Positions 42,305 through 50,487 of a stretch of 64,000 nt of DNA are shown here, in pieces. Under the pieces are notes generated by a model, which ran no database searches, had not been told where the DNA came from, and saw nothing but the letters and a program-made list of their open reading frames with translations. Numbering within the stretch: position 1 is the first letter of the stretch; each line of letters begins with the position of its first letter. The stretch is taken from assembly GCA_964568875.1 (NCBI GenBank), contig CAZMSH010000003.1, forward strand, positions 62,001 through 126,000, in the 5' to 3' direction. The position numbers and the translations under genes were made by a program. Origin of the DNA: SLNP01 sp964568875 (lineage in GTDB: Bacteria > Bacteroidota > Bacteroidia > Bacteroidales > VadinHA17).

Positions 42305-42332
42305 ATTTCAGATTTCAGATTTCAGATTTCAG
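42305..42332. repeat. Four perfect tandem copies of ATTTCAG
   Basis: A 7-base unit is repeated at 42305, 42312, 42319 and 42326, directly after the S9 peptidase stop and before the convergent response regulator. A degenerate trace (AGATTTCAGA) also follows gcvP near 4372. Confidence 0.9.
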
Positions 42333-42342
42333 GAATCAGATA

Positions 42343-43014
42343 TTATTTAATCTCTTCGAGGATAAAGCCTGCGCCCCTGACGGTACGTATGTCTATGCCA
42401 CTGTCGGGGGCGAGGTATTTCCTTAACCTGCTGATAAATACGTCCATACTTCTGCCGAGAAAGTAGTCATCTTCACCCCATATTTCGGTAAGGATATCTT
42501 CACGCGACATCATCTTGTTCTTGTTGATGATCAGGAACCTCAGCAACTGGGCTTCTTTCAGCGTGAGTTTCTCTTTCTGACCGGCGCAGATAAGCTCGAG
42601 TGTGTTGAATTTTAAAAGAGTCGAGGATATTGTATAATCGTCGTTCACAGATGAATAAACCCTGCGCAGGATGTTATTTATTCTCAGCACCAGGGCCTCA
42701 GGGTCAAACGGTTTGGTGATATAATCGTCGGCTCCCAGCCTGAGTCCCCTTATTATATCCTCCTTCATGCTTTTTGCAGTAAGAAAGATAAACGGCATTG
42801 AGGGAGATACAGCCCTTATCTTCTCTGCAAGAGTAAAACCATCCATTTCGGGCATCATTACATCCAGCACACAGATGTCAGGCTTGTTCAGGTTGAAACG
42901 GTCCCATGCCTTTTGACCGTCTGTTGCAAGGTCGACATCAAATCCACTCATAGTAAGATACTGTGATAGTATGTTACCAAAGTCGCGGTCATCTTCTGCA
43001 AGTAGTACTTTCAT
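42343..43014 (-). CDS. OmpR-family response regulator (RprY-like)
   Basis: Response regulator of 223 residues. The receiver domain (1-120) has the acidic pair Glu7-Asp8-Asp9, the phospho-acceptor Asp51 in VLDVMMPEMDGF and the conserved lysine in FLTAKSMKED. The winged-helix DNA-binding domain (about 128-223) has LTLKEAQLLRFLIINKNKMMSREDI and the recognition region GRSMDVFISRLRKYL. Together with the adjacent kinase it resembles the RprXY pair of Bacteroides. It lies 26 bases downstream of the kinase gene in the same operon. OmpR-family regulators bind direct repeats about one helical turn apart; such repeats occur at 44528-44556. Confidence 0.94.
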   Translation of the reverse strand: MKVLLAEDDRDFGNILSQYLTMSGFDVDLATDGQKAWDRFNLNKPDICVLDVMMPEMDGFTLAEKIRAVSPSMPFIFLTAKSMKEDIIRGLRLGADDYITKPFDPEALVLRINNILRRVYSSVNDDYTISSTLLKFNTLELICAGQKEKLTLKEAQLLRFLIINKNKMMSREDILTEIWGEDDYFLGRSMDVFISRLRKYLAPDSGIDIRTVRGAGFILEEIK

Positions 43015-43040
43015 ATTCTCATTGTTAGTTGTTGCTAAGT

Positions 43041-44399
43041 TTATACCGGCAGGATGATTGTAAATGTACTGCCCCTGCCTGGCTGGCTTCTGAGTTCTAC
43101 CCTTCCGCCATGTGCTTCGGCTATGCGCTTGACGTAATAAAGCCCGAGACCAAGGCCCTTGGTTTTATGGATATCTCCCTGGGAAACCCTGTAGAACTTG
43201 TCAAAAATCAGCTTCTGATCACATTTACTGATACCCACACCATTATCAGATATCTTGATAATTACTTCGGTTCCGTCAGATGTAGCCTCTATTTTTACCT
43301 CAGGATTGATAGGCGAATACTTAACCCCGTTTGACAGAAGGTTGTTGATCATGGTAGTGAAGTAGGTCACATCTGCCTTAATGCTGATTCCTTCAAGACT
43401 GATGTTGTCGATTATAACTGCAGATTCTGAATGTCCGGCCCGGAAACCTCTGACAATATCGCTGAGTACCGGACCCACTGCCATTTGTTTCATCTCGGGC
43501 TCAAACTCGGTTCTTTCCCAAATGCTGATTTCAAGTATCAGATTGATAAGCTTATTCAGATTCACGCTCTGCTTTCCTATCATCCTTGCTGTCTCTATTA
43601 TTTTATCTCTGCTGTTAAGAATCTTGTCAAGTTCAAGTGTTTTACTGGCAACGGTTATTGTTGACAGCGGAGTTTTCAGCTCATGGGTCATGTTGTTGAT
43701 GAAATCGGTTTTCAGTTCAGATAATCTTCTCTCTTCCAACAGGTTTCTGTATGCCACGATAAAGATTATGACCACCACAGTTATACTCAGTATGCTTAAA
43801 ATAAGTGATATGAGCATTTCACGGAATAATATTGCCCTTTTGCCCGTGATATCAATATAAAAATCAAATGATACTCTGTGATGATTGTTTTCGTTTTTGA
43901 AGCGGCTTACAAATATCTTTGATTTGTCAGACCTGTCGTTCAGATAGTCATCATTTACAAATATTGTATGTGTTGTGTTGAAATCTATCAGATCGAAAAA
44001 GTTGATTACAATAGAGGTGGATATTTTACCCTCAGAGTTATGCTTTGAGAAATACTCAGTCAGAAGCTTTGAAAGGTATTCTCTTTCACTAAGCATTTCA
44101 GCAATATCTGTTTTAATTATAGTTCTCACAGTATCCAGTTCCTCTGGTTTTGCATTCTTGTATATATCACTATTAAGGATTATACCTGAATAATATTCAA
44201 TGTAAGCGAATGCAGTATCGAACCCGTTGGTTCTGTTTTCATTTTCAAAATAATCAAGTGCCTCTGTTGACAGCCGGCTGTATTTCATTCTGAAAAGCTC
44301 GTCTTTCTGCATCCATATCTGGCCTATGATATATGTCTGTACCGAAACCAGTACTAAAATTGAAAGGATACCTGCTGACAGATTTAACTTCTTTCTCAT
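43041..44399 (-). CDS. Membrane sensor histidine kinase (RprX-like)
   Basis: Sensor kinase of 452 residues. Transmembrane helices lie at about 8-26 and 195-217, bounding a ~165-residue periplasmic sensor domain rich in charged residues. The cytoplasmic part has the phospho-acceptor His239 in INNMTHELKTPLSTI, then the HATPase domain with the N box MINNLLSNGVKYSP, the G1 box ISDNGVGIS and the G2 box GLGLGLYYVKRIAEAHGG. No PAS or HAMP domain is evident. The signal is unknown. The gene heads the kinase/regulator operon and is divergent from an exported coiled-coil protein, a likely target. Confidence 0.94.
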   Translation of the reverse strand: MRKKLNLSAGILSILVLVSVQTYIIGQIWMQKDELFRMKYSRLSTEALDYFENENRTNGFDTAFAYIEYYSGIILNSDIYKNAKPEELDTVRTIIKTDIAEMLSEREYLSKLLTEYFSKHNSEGKISTSIVINFFDLIDFNTTHTIFVNDDYLNDRSDKSKIFVSRFKNENNHHRVSFDFYIDITGKRAILFREMLISLILSILSITVVVIIFIVAYRNLLEERRLSELKTDFINNMTHELKTPLSTITVASKTLELDKILNSRDKIIETARMIGKQSVNLNKLINLILEISIWERTEFEPEMKQMAVGPVLSDIVRGFRAGHSESAVIIDNISLEGISIKADVTYFTTMINNLLSNGVKYSPINPEVKIEATSDGTEVIIKISDNGVGISKCDQKLIFDKFYRVSQGDIHKTKGLGLGLYYVKRIAEAHGGRVELRSQPGRGSTFTIILPV

Positions 44400-44527
44400 C
44401 TGACTATTTCGCCTTTTGGATTATGAGAGTAATAAATTTACCAAAAAATGTTCAATTGATTGGCAAATTATACTTATTAGACAACAAATCTGGTTAAAAA
44501 ATCCAGGATGCTTAGTCTGCAACCTAT

Positions 44528-44556
44528 CGTTAACCTGACGTTAACTCATCGTTAAC
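44528..44556. promoter_or_regulatory. Triple CGTTAAC box, 11-bp period
   Basis: CGTTAAC occurs at 44528-44534, 44539-44545 and 44550-44556, each copy exactly 11 bases after the last. Direct repeats one helical turn apart are the usual binding pattern for OmpR/PhoB-type regulators. The site lies between the divergent kinase/regulator operon and the gene at 44615, about 59 bases before the latter's start. Confidence 0.7.
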
Positions 44557-44578
44557 AAAGGGTTGCAAAATGCAGCCT

Positions 44579-44586
44579 TATCTTTA
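44579..44586 (+). promoter_or_regulatory. Near-consensus promoter element for the exported coiled-coil gene
   Basis: TATCTTTA differs from TAnnTTTG only in the last base. It lies 28 bases upstream of the ATG at 44615 and 22 bases downstream of the CGTTAAC boxes, a position suitable for activation. Confidence 0.45.
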
Positions 44587-44614
44587 CACCATAAACAAAT
44601 TAAAAATAGTTGTC

Positions 44615-45253
44615 ATGAAAAAATATTTACACATTACACTGATACTAATGGCGGCAGGACTTATTATGCCTGTAGCTGCAGAGGCCCAGAAAGCAGGAAC
44701 CACTGTTACGGTTGTTGAGAAAAAGGGATCGGAAGTCACAGCCAAGGAAAAAGCAGAGCTGCAGAAGCTTACAGAGCAGCAGAAGAAGGAGATCGAACAG
44801 CAGAAAAAGGAGATAGAAGAACAACTCAGGAGCCGGATTGAGGTGTTGCAAGGTGATATTAATTTGCGTCATCTTCGTTCAGGAGAAGTAGATTTTTATC
44901 TGTATGGACAGAACTCTCAGTCACGGGGTATGCCCCGCACAACATGGGATTTCTCCAGGACTATGAGTGAAAACAGCTCAGCGAAGGAGTACTCCTTTGA
45001 GGTCGAGAAGGAGATGAAGAATCTTTCGATGAGTATCTCCGGAATGTGCAAGACCGGTGAAATACGTATTGATATTCTGATGCCGGGTAATAGGTCCTAT
45101 TCTGAAGTGGTTATTGATGAATATGGAAGCCTGAACTGGCGTAAATCATTTGAACTTAATGAAGATTCGAAAGATAAGGTAGGGATTTGGAAGTTCAAGG
45201 TCGCCACTAAAAATGCAAGCGGTAATTTCCGAATATCTCTATCGGCAAATTAG
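44615..45253 (+). CDS. Exported coiled-coil protein, divergent from the two-component system
   Basis: Unrecognised exported protein of 212 residues from the ATG at 44615; signal peptide about 1-25 (MKKYLHITLILMAAGLIMPVAAEAQ). Residues about 42-80 form a strongly charged coiled coil with a repeated QQKKEIE heptad-like unit (KLTEQQKKEIEQQKKEIEEQL). The C-terminal half (about 85-212) is beta-rich (VDFYLYGQNSQSRG, EIRIDILMPGNRSYSEVVIDEYG, GIWKFKVATKNASGNFRISL). Overall design recalls periplasmic stress proteins controlled by envelope-sensing kinases, but I assign no function. The CGTTAAC boxes upstream suggest control by the neighbouring regulator. A longer reading from 44570 would push the signal peptide inward. 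Confidence 0.8.
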   Translation: MKKYLHITLILMAAGLIMPVAAEAQKAGTTVTVVEKKGSEVTAKEKAELQKLTEQQKKEIEQQKKEIEEQLRSRIEVLQGDINLRHLRSGEVDFYLYGQNSQSRGMPRTTWDFSRTMSENSSAKEYSFEVEKEMKNLSMSISGMCKTGEIRIDILMPGNRSYSEVVIDEYGSLNWRKSFELNEDSKDKVGIWKFKVATKNASGNFRISLSAN

Positions 45254-45279
45254 AATTCTGAATATTGAAGTCATGAAAA

Positions 45280-45318
45280 GAAGAGAGAGGCTGCCTCAAA
45301 AGGACAGCCTCTCTCTTC
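45280..45318. terminator. Strong hairpin between convergent genes
   Basis: GAAGAGAGAGGCTG (45280-45293) and CAGCCTCTCTCTTC (45305-45318) pair perfectly over 14 bp, with an inner CCT/AGG extension. On the minus strand it is followed by TTTT; on plus only by an AT-rich stretch. It serves as terminator for both the exported coiled-coil gene and the M14 operon. Confidence 0.85.
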
Positions 45319-45332
45319 ATATTCCATATATT

Positions 45333-47132
45333 TTATTTCGACTGAGCTGAAGCTCGTCCTCCCTTGACACTCTCCACCCTTACAGTGAATTTATTGCCAC
45401 TGCTGACTATCCATTTGATTGTTACCGAAGAATTTCCCCTTATGTTAGGAATCTCCATTTTTTCGGGATTCTTCTTTTGTTCGGTAAAGACATCAAGGTT
45501 CTGCCCTGATGCAACCAGTCCGGCAATCACCTTTCCACCCTCGATATAGATATAGTTCGGCGGATCAATCCTGTATCTCAGGTTTTGAGCTGAGTGCGTG
45601 GGCATCATCCTTTTATTCTCGATTGTCGCGATCACCTCTTTCAATCCACCTCCGATATCGTTCACCTTTACCTCTGTTACTTCCAGTTTTGGAGTCTGAT
45701 AGGCGTGATAAATAAGGAAAGCACTGTTTCTGTGTGCATCTGTTTCGAGTATGAACCCCGGATGCAGCCTGCCAATAGATTTAGTAAAACCTCCTATTTC
45801 AACCTTGCCGTGCTCAGGATGATCTACCTCTCTCCATGGGATGAATGCATCACTCATAAGCAGCAGTTTGTCAAAGTCATACTGATCCCAGTTAAACTGC
45901 GGAGCCTGCGGTGAACCGCCCAATCCTCTTTGCCTCGATTGTCCGGTCTGTTGTTCAGTCGCTCCGGTGCTTTGCTGATTGAACATCAGGCTTCCTGTCC
46001 ATAGCTCATTGGAATAGACGAAAACACCCTGTGAGCCGTACCACCAGTCGAGTTCTCCACCCCAAACCGTATACATATCTCTCCATATTGTCAGCAGCCT
46101 GTAACCCGGAATCAGTTTTTCTCCTACTTTACCAATGGCATCTATCACCATATCATCTTCACGCGAGTAGACTTCCGATCCGCCTCCTTCCACCGAGGGG
46201 CCTCTCAGAACCATACCGCCTGTATTGTGATATGCCTGCGCTCCTGTAATGTTTTTGTGTTTCATGGCAAAGTCTCTTACAGCCTGGTTCTCAGGGAATG
46301 TAAAAGGATATTTGTCAGCACCCGACTGGATGAAATTAGGTCTCCAGTTATAACCCCAGTCACGGTTTCCGTCATATGAACCAGGGCCATCTTCATCTGT
46401 ACGGCCATCGCCGTCATTATCTATCTGTCCTTCAGAGCCCAGCAGGTCATAATCACCCTTTTCACCCGGACCGACCCTGATCATCTTTCTCGGGTCGTTG
46501 GGATCGACCCTATACTGGCCGTCAGGATTTTTCTTGCGCATCTGGGATCTCTCACCGTCATTATTCATATCATCAAATCCGTCCTCGTCAAACAGACCGT
46601 CCCTGTCATCATCCCTGGGGGCCAGACCTGAGCGTGGTGTTCCGCCGAAATTCACAAAATGCTCTCGTCCGTCGGGATTAACAGTAGGAAATATATAGAA
46701 GGTCTTGTCGTGCAGCAACTCTTTAATGAATTCATTATTGTCATACATCTCGCAGAGGTACCATGCCAGATACATAGCCATTTCGGTTCCCTGGATCTCT
46801 ATTGAATGGATGTTGGCTCCCACGTAATAACCGGGTTTGTGGTTATGGGGGACAGTTCCCTTCTCAGTAATTGTAAGATAATACATCTCCCTGCCCTGAT
46901 AAGATTTTCCTGCCGATGTCATAGTTACCAGGTTGGGGTAGGCTTTTGACAGTCGATTGCAGAAATCTACGATTCCGGCATAGGTATGGTATCTGTTCCA
47001 GCTCATCGCCACTTTGGGCTTTACCGGTGTTCCTGCTGCCCTGAAGTAAAGCTCCTGTGACTGGGAGAAGACAATAGCAGAAAAGGAAAGCATTATCAGA
47101 GCTGCCAGTGCTGTTTTATATATATTTTTCAT
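45333..47132 (-). CDS. M14-family zinc carboxypeptidase, catalytically complete
   Basis: Exported metallocarboxypeptidase of 599 residues from the ATG at 47132; signal peptide about 1-24 (ends VFSQS). The zinc ligands His109 and Glu112 lie in GANIHSIEIQG; NPDGREHF and NRDWGYNW line the pocket; the third ligand is the histidine of GAQAYHNTGG; the catalytic glutamate is in YSNELWTG. Asp/Gly-rich loops (about 180-250, DDDRDGLFDEDGFDDMNNDGE, IDNDGDGRTDEDG) look like calcium-binding insertions. A C-terminal beta-sandwich (about 480-599) follows. It probably removes C-terminal residues from extracellular peptides. The upstream neighbour is an inactive paralogue 43 bases away. Confidence 0.9.
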   Translation of the reverse strand: MKNIYKTALAALIMLSFSAIVFSQSQELYFRAAGTPVKPKVAMSWNRYHTYAGIVDFCNRLSKAYPNLVTMTSAGKSYQGREMYYLTITEKGTVPHNHKPGYYVGANIHSIEIQGTEMAMYLAWYLCEMYDNNEFIKELLHDKTFYIFPTVNPDGREHFVNFGGTPRSGLAPRDDDRDGLFDEDGFDDMNNDGERSQMRKKNPDGQYRVDPNDPRKMIRVGPGEKGDYDLLGSEGQIDNDGDGRTDEDGPGSYDGNRDWGYNWRPNFIQSGADKYPFTFPENQAVRDFAMKHKNITGAQAYHNTGGMVLRGPSVEGGGSEVYSREDDMVIDAIGKVGEKLIPGYRLLTIWRDMYTVWGGELDWWYGSQGVFVYSNELWTGSLMFNQQSTGATEQQTGQSRQRGLGGSPQAPQFNWDQYDFDKLLLMSDAFIPWREVDHPEHGKVEIGGFTKSIGRLHPGFILETDAHRNSAFLIYHAYQTPKLEVTEVKVNDIGGGLKEVIATIENKRMMPTHSAQNLRYRIDPPNYIYIEGGKVIAGLVASGQNLDVFTEQKKNPEKMEIPNIRGNSSVTIKWIVSSGNKFTVRVESVKGGRASAQSK

Positions 47133-47175
47133 TTTTCTTGTTTTTATAAGATTTTCAAATATTTCTGACAGTAGT

Positions 47176-48843
47176 CTATTTAAGGTTTGCACTGATTGCA
47201 GCGGTACCGCAGTTTACATCCCCGGCCTTAACTGAAATTGTGCCTTTTCCTCTTATCAGCCAGCTGTATTCCTGGAAGCCGTTGCCTTCAATTCTTGCCA
47301 TTTGCTGAACCTTTGTTCCGGTGATAAGGGTCTGTTTTGAATCGAGAGTAAGAGCTACCCTCGGCAGTCTGACAAACCTGTTTCTAACGCCTATCTCAGA
47401 CAATGTCGGGAAAAGCCCTGTGTTCCCAACCTTAAGTGTAACCCTGAAAATGTCACCACCGGTGTTCTCAATGACCAGGTCGCTTATTTCGACAGAAGGG
47501 TGCATTTCAGCCATCTCTCTTATGAATTCGTAGTTTGAGTCTACTATATCCTTAACTTTTGAGGCTGGCGGGTTGATCATAACGAACGGTTTAATACCTC
47601 CAACTTCTGCTTTCTTGTCCGGAAATCCGGGATGCTTTATCTCAGTCCAGGGAACGAAAACCTCGCCCAGGTTGTTCTCTTCAGCGTACTTCAGGAATGA
47701 AGCCTCATCGGTTCTTCCTCTCTCTATTTCAGGCCACCATCCCGGAGTACTGTAACTGAAACGGCCGTAGTAGAAATATGCCCACTCCATGAAGTTGCCT
47801 CTTGCAGCAGGGTTGGGGGGACTGCCTTTTACGCCGGTGACGGATAAATATTTTTCACTTACGAGCCGGTTAACATTAGCGTCTGACCTTGCAATTTGCA
47901 TTGTACTCCGGTCGCCGGCAGATGCTGCTGCGCCGCCTCTTGCTGCAATCATCCCCGTTGAAGCGCCTGATTGCCCACCAGCTGCCCCGCGACCAGACTG
48001 AGCTAGATTATCCTGCGGGCCGAAGCATATTGTGGCATATACATTCCACCTGTCGTAGAGAAAATCAGCTACGGCCTTTGTTTCAGGTTCAGATACTGCA
48101 TGTATGCCGGCATAACGGCCGAATTCCTGATAGTTGTATGGCCAGTTGTTGTTGAAATTCACACCTCCGTCACCATCTTCATTGAATTGTCCGTCGTCGT
48201 CGTTATCAATTCCTTCGGAATATAGCATGTATTTACCCTTCTGCCCCCTTGCCGGATCGGCCGGTATAAGTATCCGGGGGTCTGAAGGACTTTCGATATG
48301 TGTGCCGTTAGGATCGAGGACCCTTAAGAGAGTTATAAATCCGTCATTATTCAGGTCTTCAAAAGGGTCTTCGCCTGTCTGCCAGTCGCGGTCGAGGTCT
48401 ACAGACCTGCTGTTCCAGTTTCTCTCGTACCTGATATTTGAAAAATATTGTTCTGAAGCATCAGGACTGACATCAGGGAAGATATAAAAAGTAACCCTGG
48501 AGAGGAGTTCCTTTATTTCTGGGGCCGATGAGTTTTTAATAAGATTCTCGGCGATACCTGCCGCTATCTCTCTACCCAGCAGATAACTGCCTTCAATACC
48601 TCCAAGTACTGCAACTCCCGGTTTGGTGTTTTTGTCCCCGGTACCGATGGTCAGTACAAGAATATCCTTTCCCCCGGCTGTTTTAGTCAGCGACTCGATT
48701 TCACAAATCGCTGAATTTGTTTTTGCGAGGTTGTTCATGTCACGGTTCAGGACTGCATGGTCTCGATACTGACCGAGAGCGCCCGGATTTGCCAGAAATA
48801 CCACTAAGGCAGTGGCAATGAGATGCTTAATCACAATTTTCAT
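47176..48843 (-). CDS. M14-family carboxypeptidase paralogue lacking catalytic residues
   Basis: Exported 555-residue paralogue of the next gene; signal peptide about 1-24 (ends GALGQ). Fold landmarks remain (FYIFPDVSPDASEQYF, IDNDDDGQFNEDGDGG, VNFNNNWPYN, C-terminal beta-sandwich), but every catalytic position has changed: HxxE is Glu84-x-x-Tyr87 in GGIEGSYLLG, the third histidine aligns with Phe in ATICFGPQ, and the catalytic Glu aligns with Pro in YSTPGWW. An Ala/Gly/Ser-rich loop (about 280-310) is low complexity. The frame is intact, so it is retained, probably as a binding or partner subunit of the active enzyme; that role is inference. Confidence 0.82.
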   Translation of the reverse strand: MKIVIKHLIATALVVFLANPGALGQYRDHAVLNRDMNNLAKTNSAICEIESLTKTAGGKDILVLTIGTGDKNTKPGVAVLGGIEGSYLLGREIAAGIAENLIKNSSAPEIKELLSRVTFYIFPDVSPDASEQYFSNIRYERNWNSRSVDLDRDWQTGEDPFEDLNNDGFITLLRVLDPNGTHIESPSDPRILIPADPARGQKGKYMLYSEGIDNDDDGQFNEDGDGGVNFNNNWPYNYQEFGRYAGIHAVSEPETKAVADFLYDRWNVYATICFGPQDNLAQSGRGAAGGQSGASTGMIAARGGAAASAGDRSTMQIARSDANVNRLVSEKYLSVTGVKGSPPNPAARGNFMEWAYFYYGRFSYSTPGWWPEIERGRTDEASFLKYAEENNLGEVFVPWTEIKHPGFPDKKAEVGGIKPFVMINPPASKVKDIVDSNYEFIREMAEMHPSVEISDLVIENTGGDIFRVTLKVGNTGLFPTLSEIGVRNRFVRLPRVALTLDSKQTLITGTKVQQMARIEGNGFQEYSWLIRGKGTISVKAGDVNCGTAAISANLK

Positions 48844-49005
48844 GCTCTTTAAGTTTGGATTAGATGAATTTTTTCAGAGAACCACCGGGTTCCATAGGTT
48901 AACAACATATATATAAGGTTGGAAAATTAATTAAATATGGGATTGGAGCGGGCAGTGAACGTCAATATAGTTCTGATTTTTAGTTTTTTTAACAGTAGAT
49001 CATGA

Positions 49006-49485
49006 TCAAACGTCAGAGCTCCTGATATTATCAATGCTGCGACATAAAATATATTCACTGTTATAGAGGGGGTTCCCGATGAACTCAAAAGTATCGTTTC
49101 TGTAATAGCCTGCTATATGTTCGGGAGGCAGGCAATAAACAAGCTCATCATTATCACTTACCCATGGTTTATCTTTTGACATCAGCTCCTCAATGCTCAG
49201 ATCAAGCCGTTTCGAGGATGCCGCATACAGACTGTAGACTTTTCTTGGTATTGCTATCACAATAGTGAACGGCCCATATTCCTTTCTCTGAAAAAGAAAA
49301 TAGGCAATTTCTATCTGTTCAGAGGGATTTATCCTGTCGCTTGTATGCGATAGCTGGTTCTCAAAGATAAAGCCTTCGGCAAGTATCTTATCAGCAATTT
49401 CCTCCTCTTTAGTATTATGCAGGAACACAATGCAATCCTCAAACCTCCTGAGTATGGAAAATAGAATATCGGCTTTTTGCTTCAT
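49006..49485 (-). CDS. Hypothetical protein, divergent from the zinc uptake operon
   Basis: Unrecognised cytosolic protein of 159 residues counted from the ATG at 49485. No signal peptide or membrane helix. It is a mixed alpha/beta sequence with FSILRRFEDCIVFLHNTKEEEIADKILAEGFIFENQL, a strand-rich middle (EIAYFLFQRKEYGPFTIVIAIP) and the tail FIGNPLYNSEYILCRS. The overall rhythm (short N-terminal strand plus H-x-T, then a central FTIVIAIP strand) faintly recalls ADP-ribosyltransferase-like or toxin-type folds, but I cannot support that. An in-frame TTG at 49512 lies inside the promoter box and is not the start. It is monocistronic and divergent from znuA-like. Confidence 0.65.
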   Translation of the reverse strand: MKQKADILFSILRRFEDCIVFLHNTKEEEIADKILAEGFIFENQLSHTSDRINPSEQIEIAYFLFQRKEYGPFTIVIAIPRKVYSLYAASSKRLDLSIEELMSKDKPWVSDNDELVYCLPPEHIAGYYRNDTFEFIGNPLYNSEYILCRSIDNIRSSDV

Positions 49486-49509
49486 CAGGAGACTTTGATT
49501 AAATCCGAT

Positions 49510-49517
49510 CAAAAGTA
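49510..49517 (-). promoter_or_regulatory. Promoter -7 element for the hypothetical gene at 49.0 kb
   Basis: TACTTTTG on the minus strand matches TAnnTTTG; its final TTG (49512-49510) is in frame with the gene and mimics a start. The true ATG is 24 bases downstream. Confidence 0.65.
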
Positions 49518-49568
49518 ACTTATCTCTATTTTATTTACAACACTTCACAGGGTTGTTGTGTTATATGT

Positions 49569-49576
49569 TAAATTTG
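49569..49576 (+). promoter_or_regulatory. Promoter -7 element for the metal ABC operon
   Basis: TAAATTTG matches TAnnTTTG, 20 bases upstream of the ATG at 49597. Only about 50 bases separate it from the divergent promoter at 49510-49517. Confidence 0.65.
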
Positions 49577-49596
49577 TAATTCCAAACAATGATAGA

Positions 49597-50478
49597 ATGA
49601 GCTACAGAGTTTTAGTTATCGTGCTGGTTGCACTGCTTTTGTCATTCTGCGGGAACCAGGGCCAGAAAAGTGAAAAGGAGATTATTTCCGCCAGTATTGC
49701 CCCTTTTAAATACTTTACCGAGGCTATTGCGGGTGATGATTTTACTGTAAACATAATGGTTCCTGCCGGAGCAGATCCGCATATCTATGAACCATCGATG
49801 GTGCAGGTGCAAAGCCTTGGCAATTCAGTCGCATATTTGGCAAATGGCTACCTCGATTTTGAACTTCCCTGGCTGCCCAGATTCTACCAGGTAAATCCGG
49901 GAATGAGTATCGTGTCGTTTGCAAATAACCAGGAACTCTTATATCAGAGTGCCTGGGAACATGGTGACCACTGGCATTATGAGGGGGTTGACCCTCACTT
50001 CTGGTTATCACCGGCTTCCGCACTGACGATTGTCTCAGACCTGAAAGCATTGCTGGTTTATATTAAACCAGAGAACAAGGAGCGATACGAGGAGAATTAC
50101 AATAAGCTGGTTGAGTCGATACGCGATCTCGATAATGAAATTTCTGCTATGCTGGCTCCCTGGGAGGGCAGTTCGTTTATGATTTATCACCCTGTGCTGG
50201 GGTATTTTGCCCGCGATTACAATCTTGAACAGATAGCCGTGGAGCATGAGGGTAAGGAACCTTCTCCTGCTGATCTCAAAGGGCTGATCGACAAGGCTCG
50301 TGAAAAAGCTATCAGGACTATATTCGTGCAACAGGAGTTTGACAAGAAGAATGCGGAAGTAATAGCACGTGAGATTAATGCCAGGGTGGTAGTTATCGAT
50401 CCTCTATCGGAAAACTGGCCCCAGGCGGTAAGGGATATTGCCTCAAATCTTGCGGAAAGCTTTGCGGCAAACAGATAA
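49597..50478 (+). CDS. Zinc/manganese ABC transporter substrate-binding lipoprotein
   Basis: Cluster A-I metal-binding protein of 293 residues from the ATG at 49597. The signal peptide ends LLLSFC, placing the lipidated cysteine at 18. Metal ligands are recognisable: His62 in PAGADPHIYEP, His134 in GVDPHFWLSP, a third histidine in AVEHEGKEPS and Asp in VVVIDPLSENWP. A short His-rich loop (HGDHWHYEG, 122-130), typical of zinc-selective ZnuA proteins, precedes His134. It captures the metal outside the cytoplasmic membrane and delivers it to the permease encoded two genes downstream. The ATP-binding gene follows after 9 bases. Confidence 0.92.
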   Translation: MSYRVLVIVLVALLLSFCGNQGQKSEKEIISASIAPFKYFTEAIAGDDFTVNIMVPAGADPHIYEPSMVQVQSLGNSVAYLANGYLDFELPWLPRFYQVNPGMSIVSFANNQELLYQSAWEHGDHWHYEGVDPHFWLSPASALTIVSDLKALLVYIKPENKERYEENYNKLVESIRDLDNEISAMLAPWEGSSFMIYHPVLGYFARDYNLEQIAVEHEGKEPSPADLKGLIDKAREKAIRTIFVQQEFDKKNAEVIAREINARVVVIDPLSENWPQAVRDIASNLAESFAANR

Positions 50479-50487
50479 AAGTAATAT

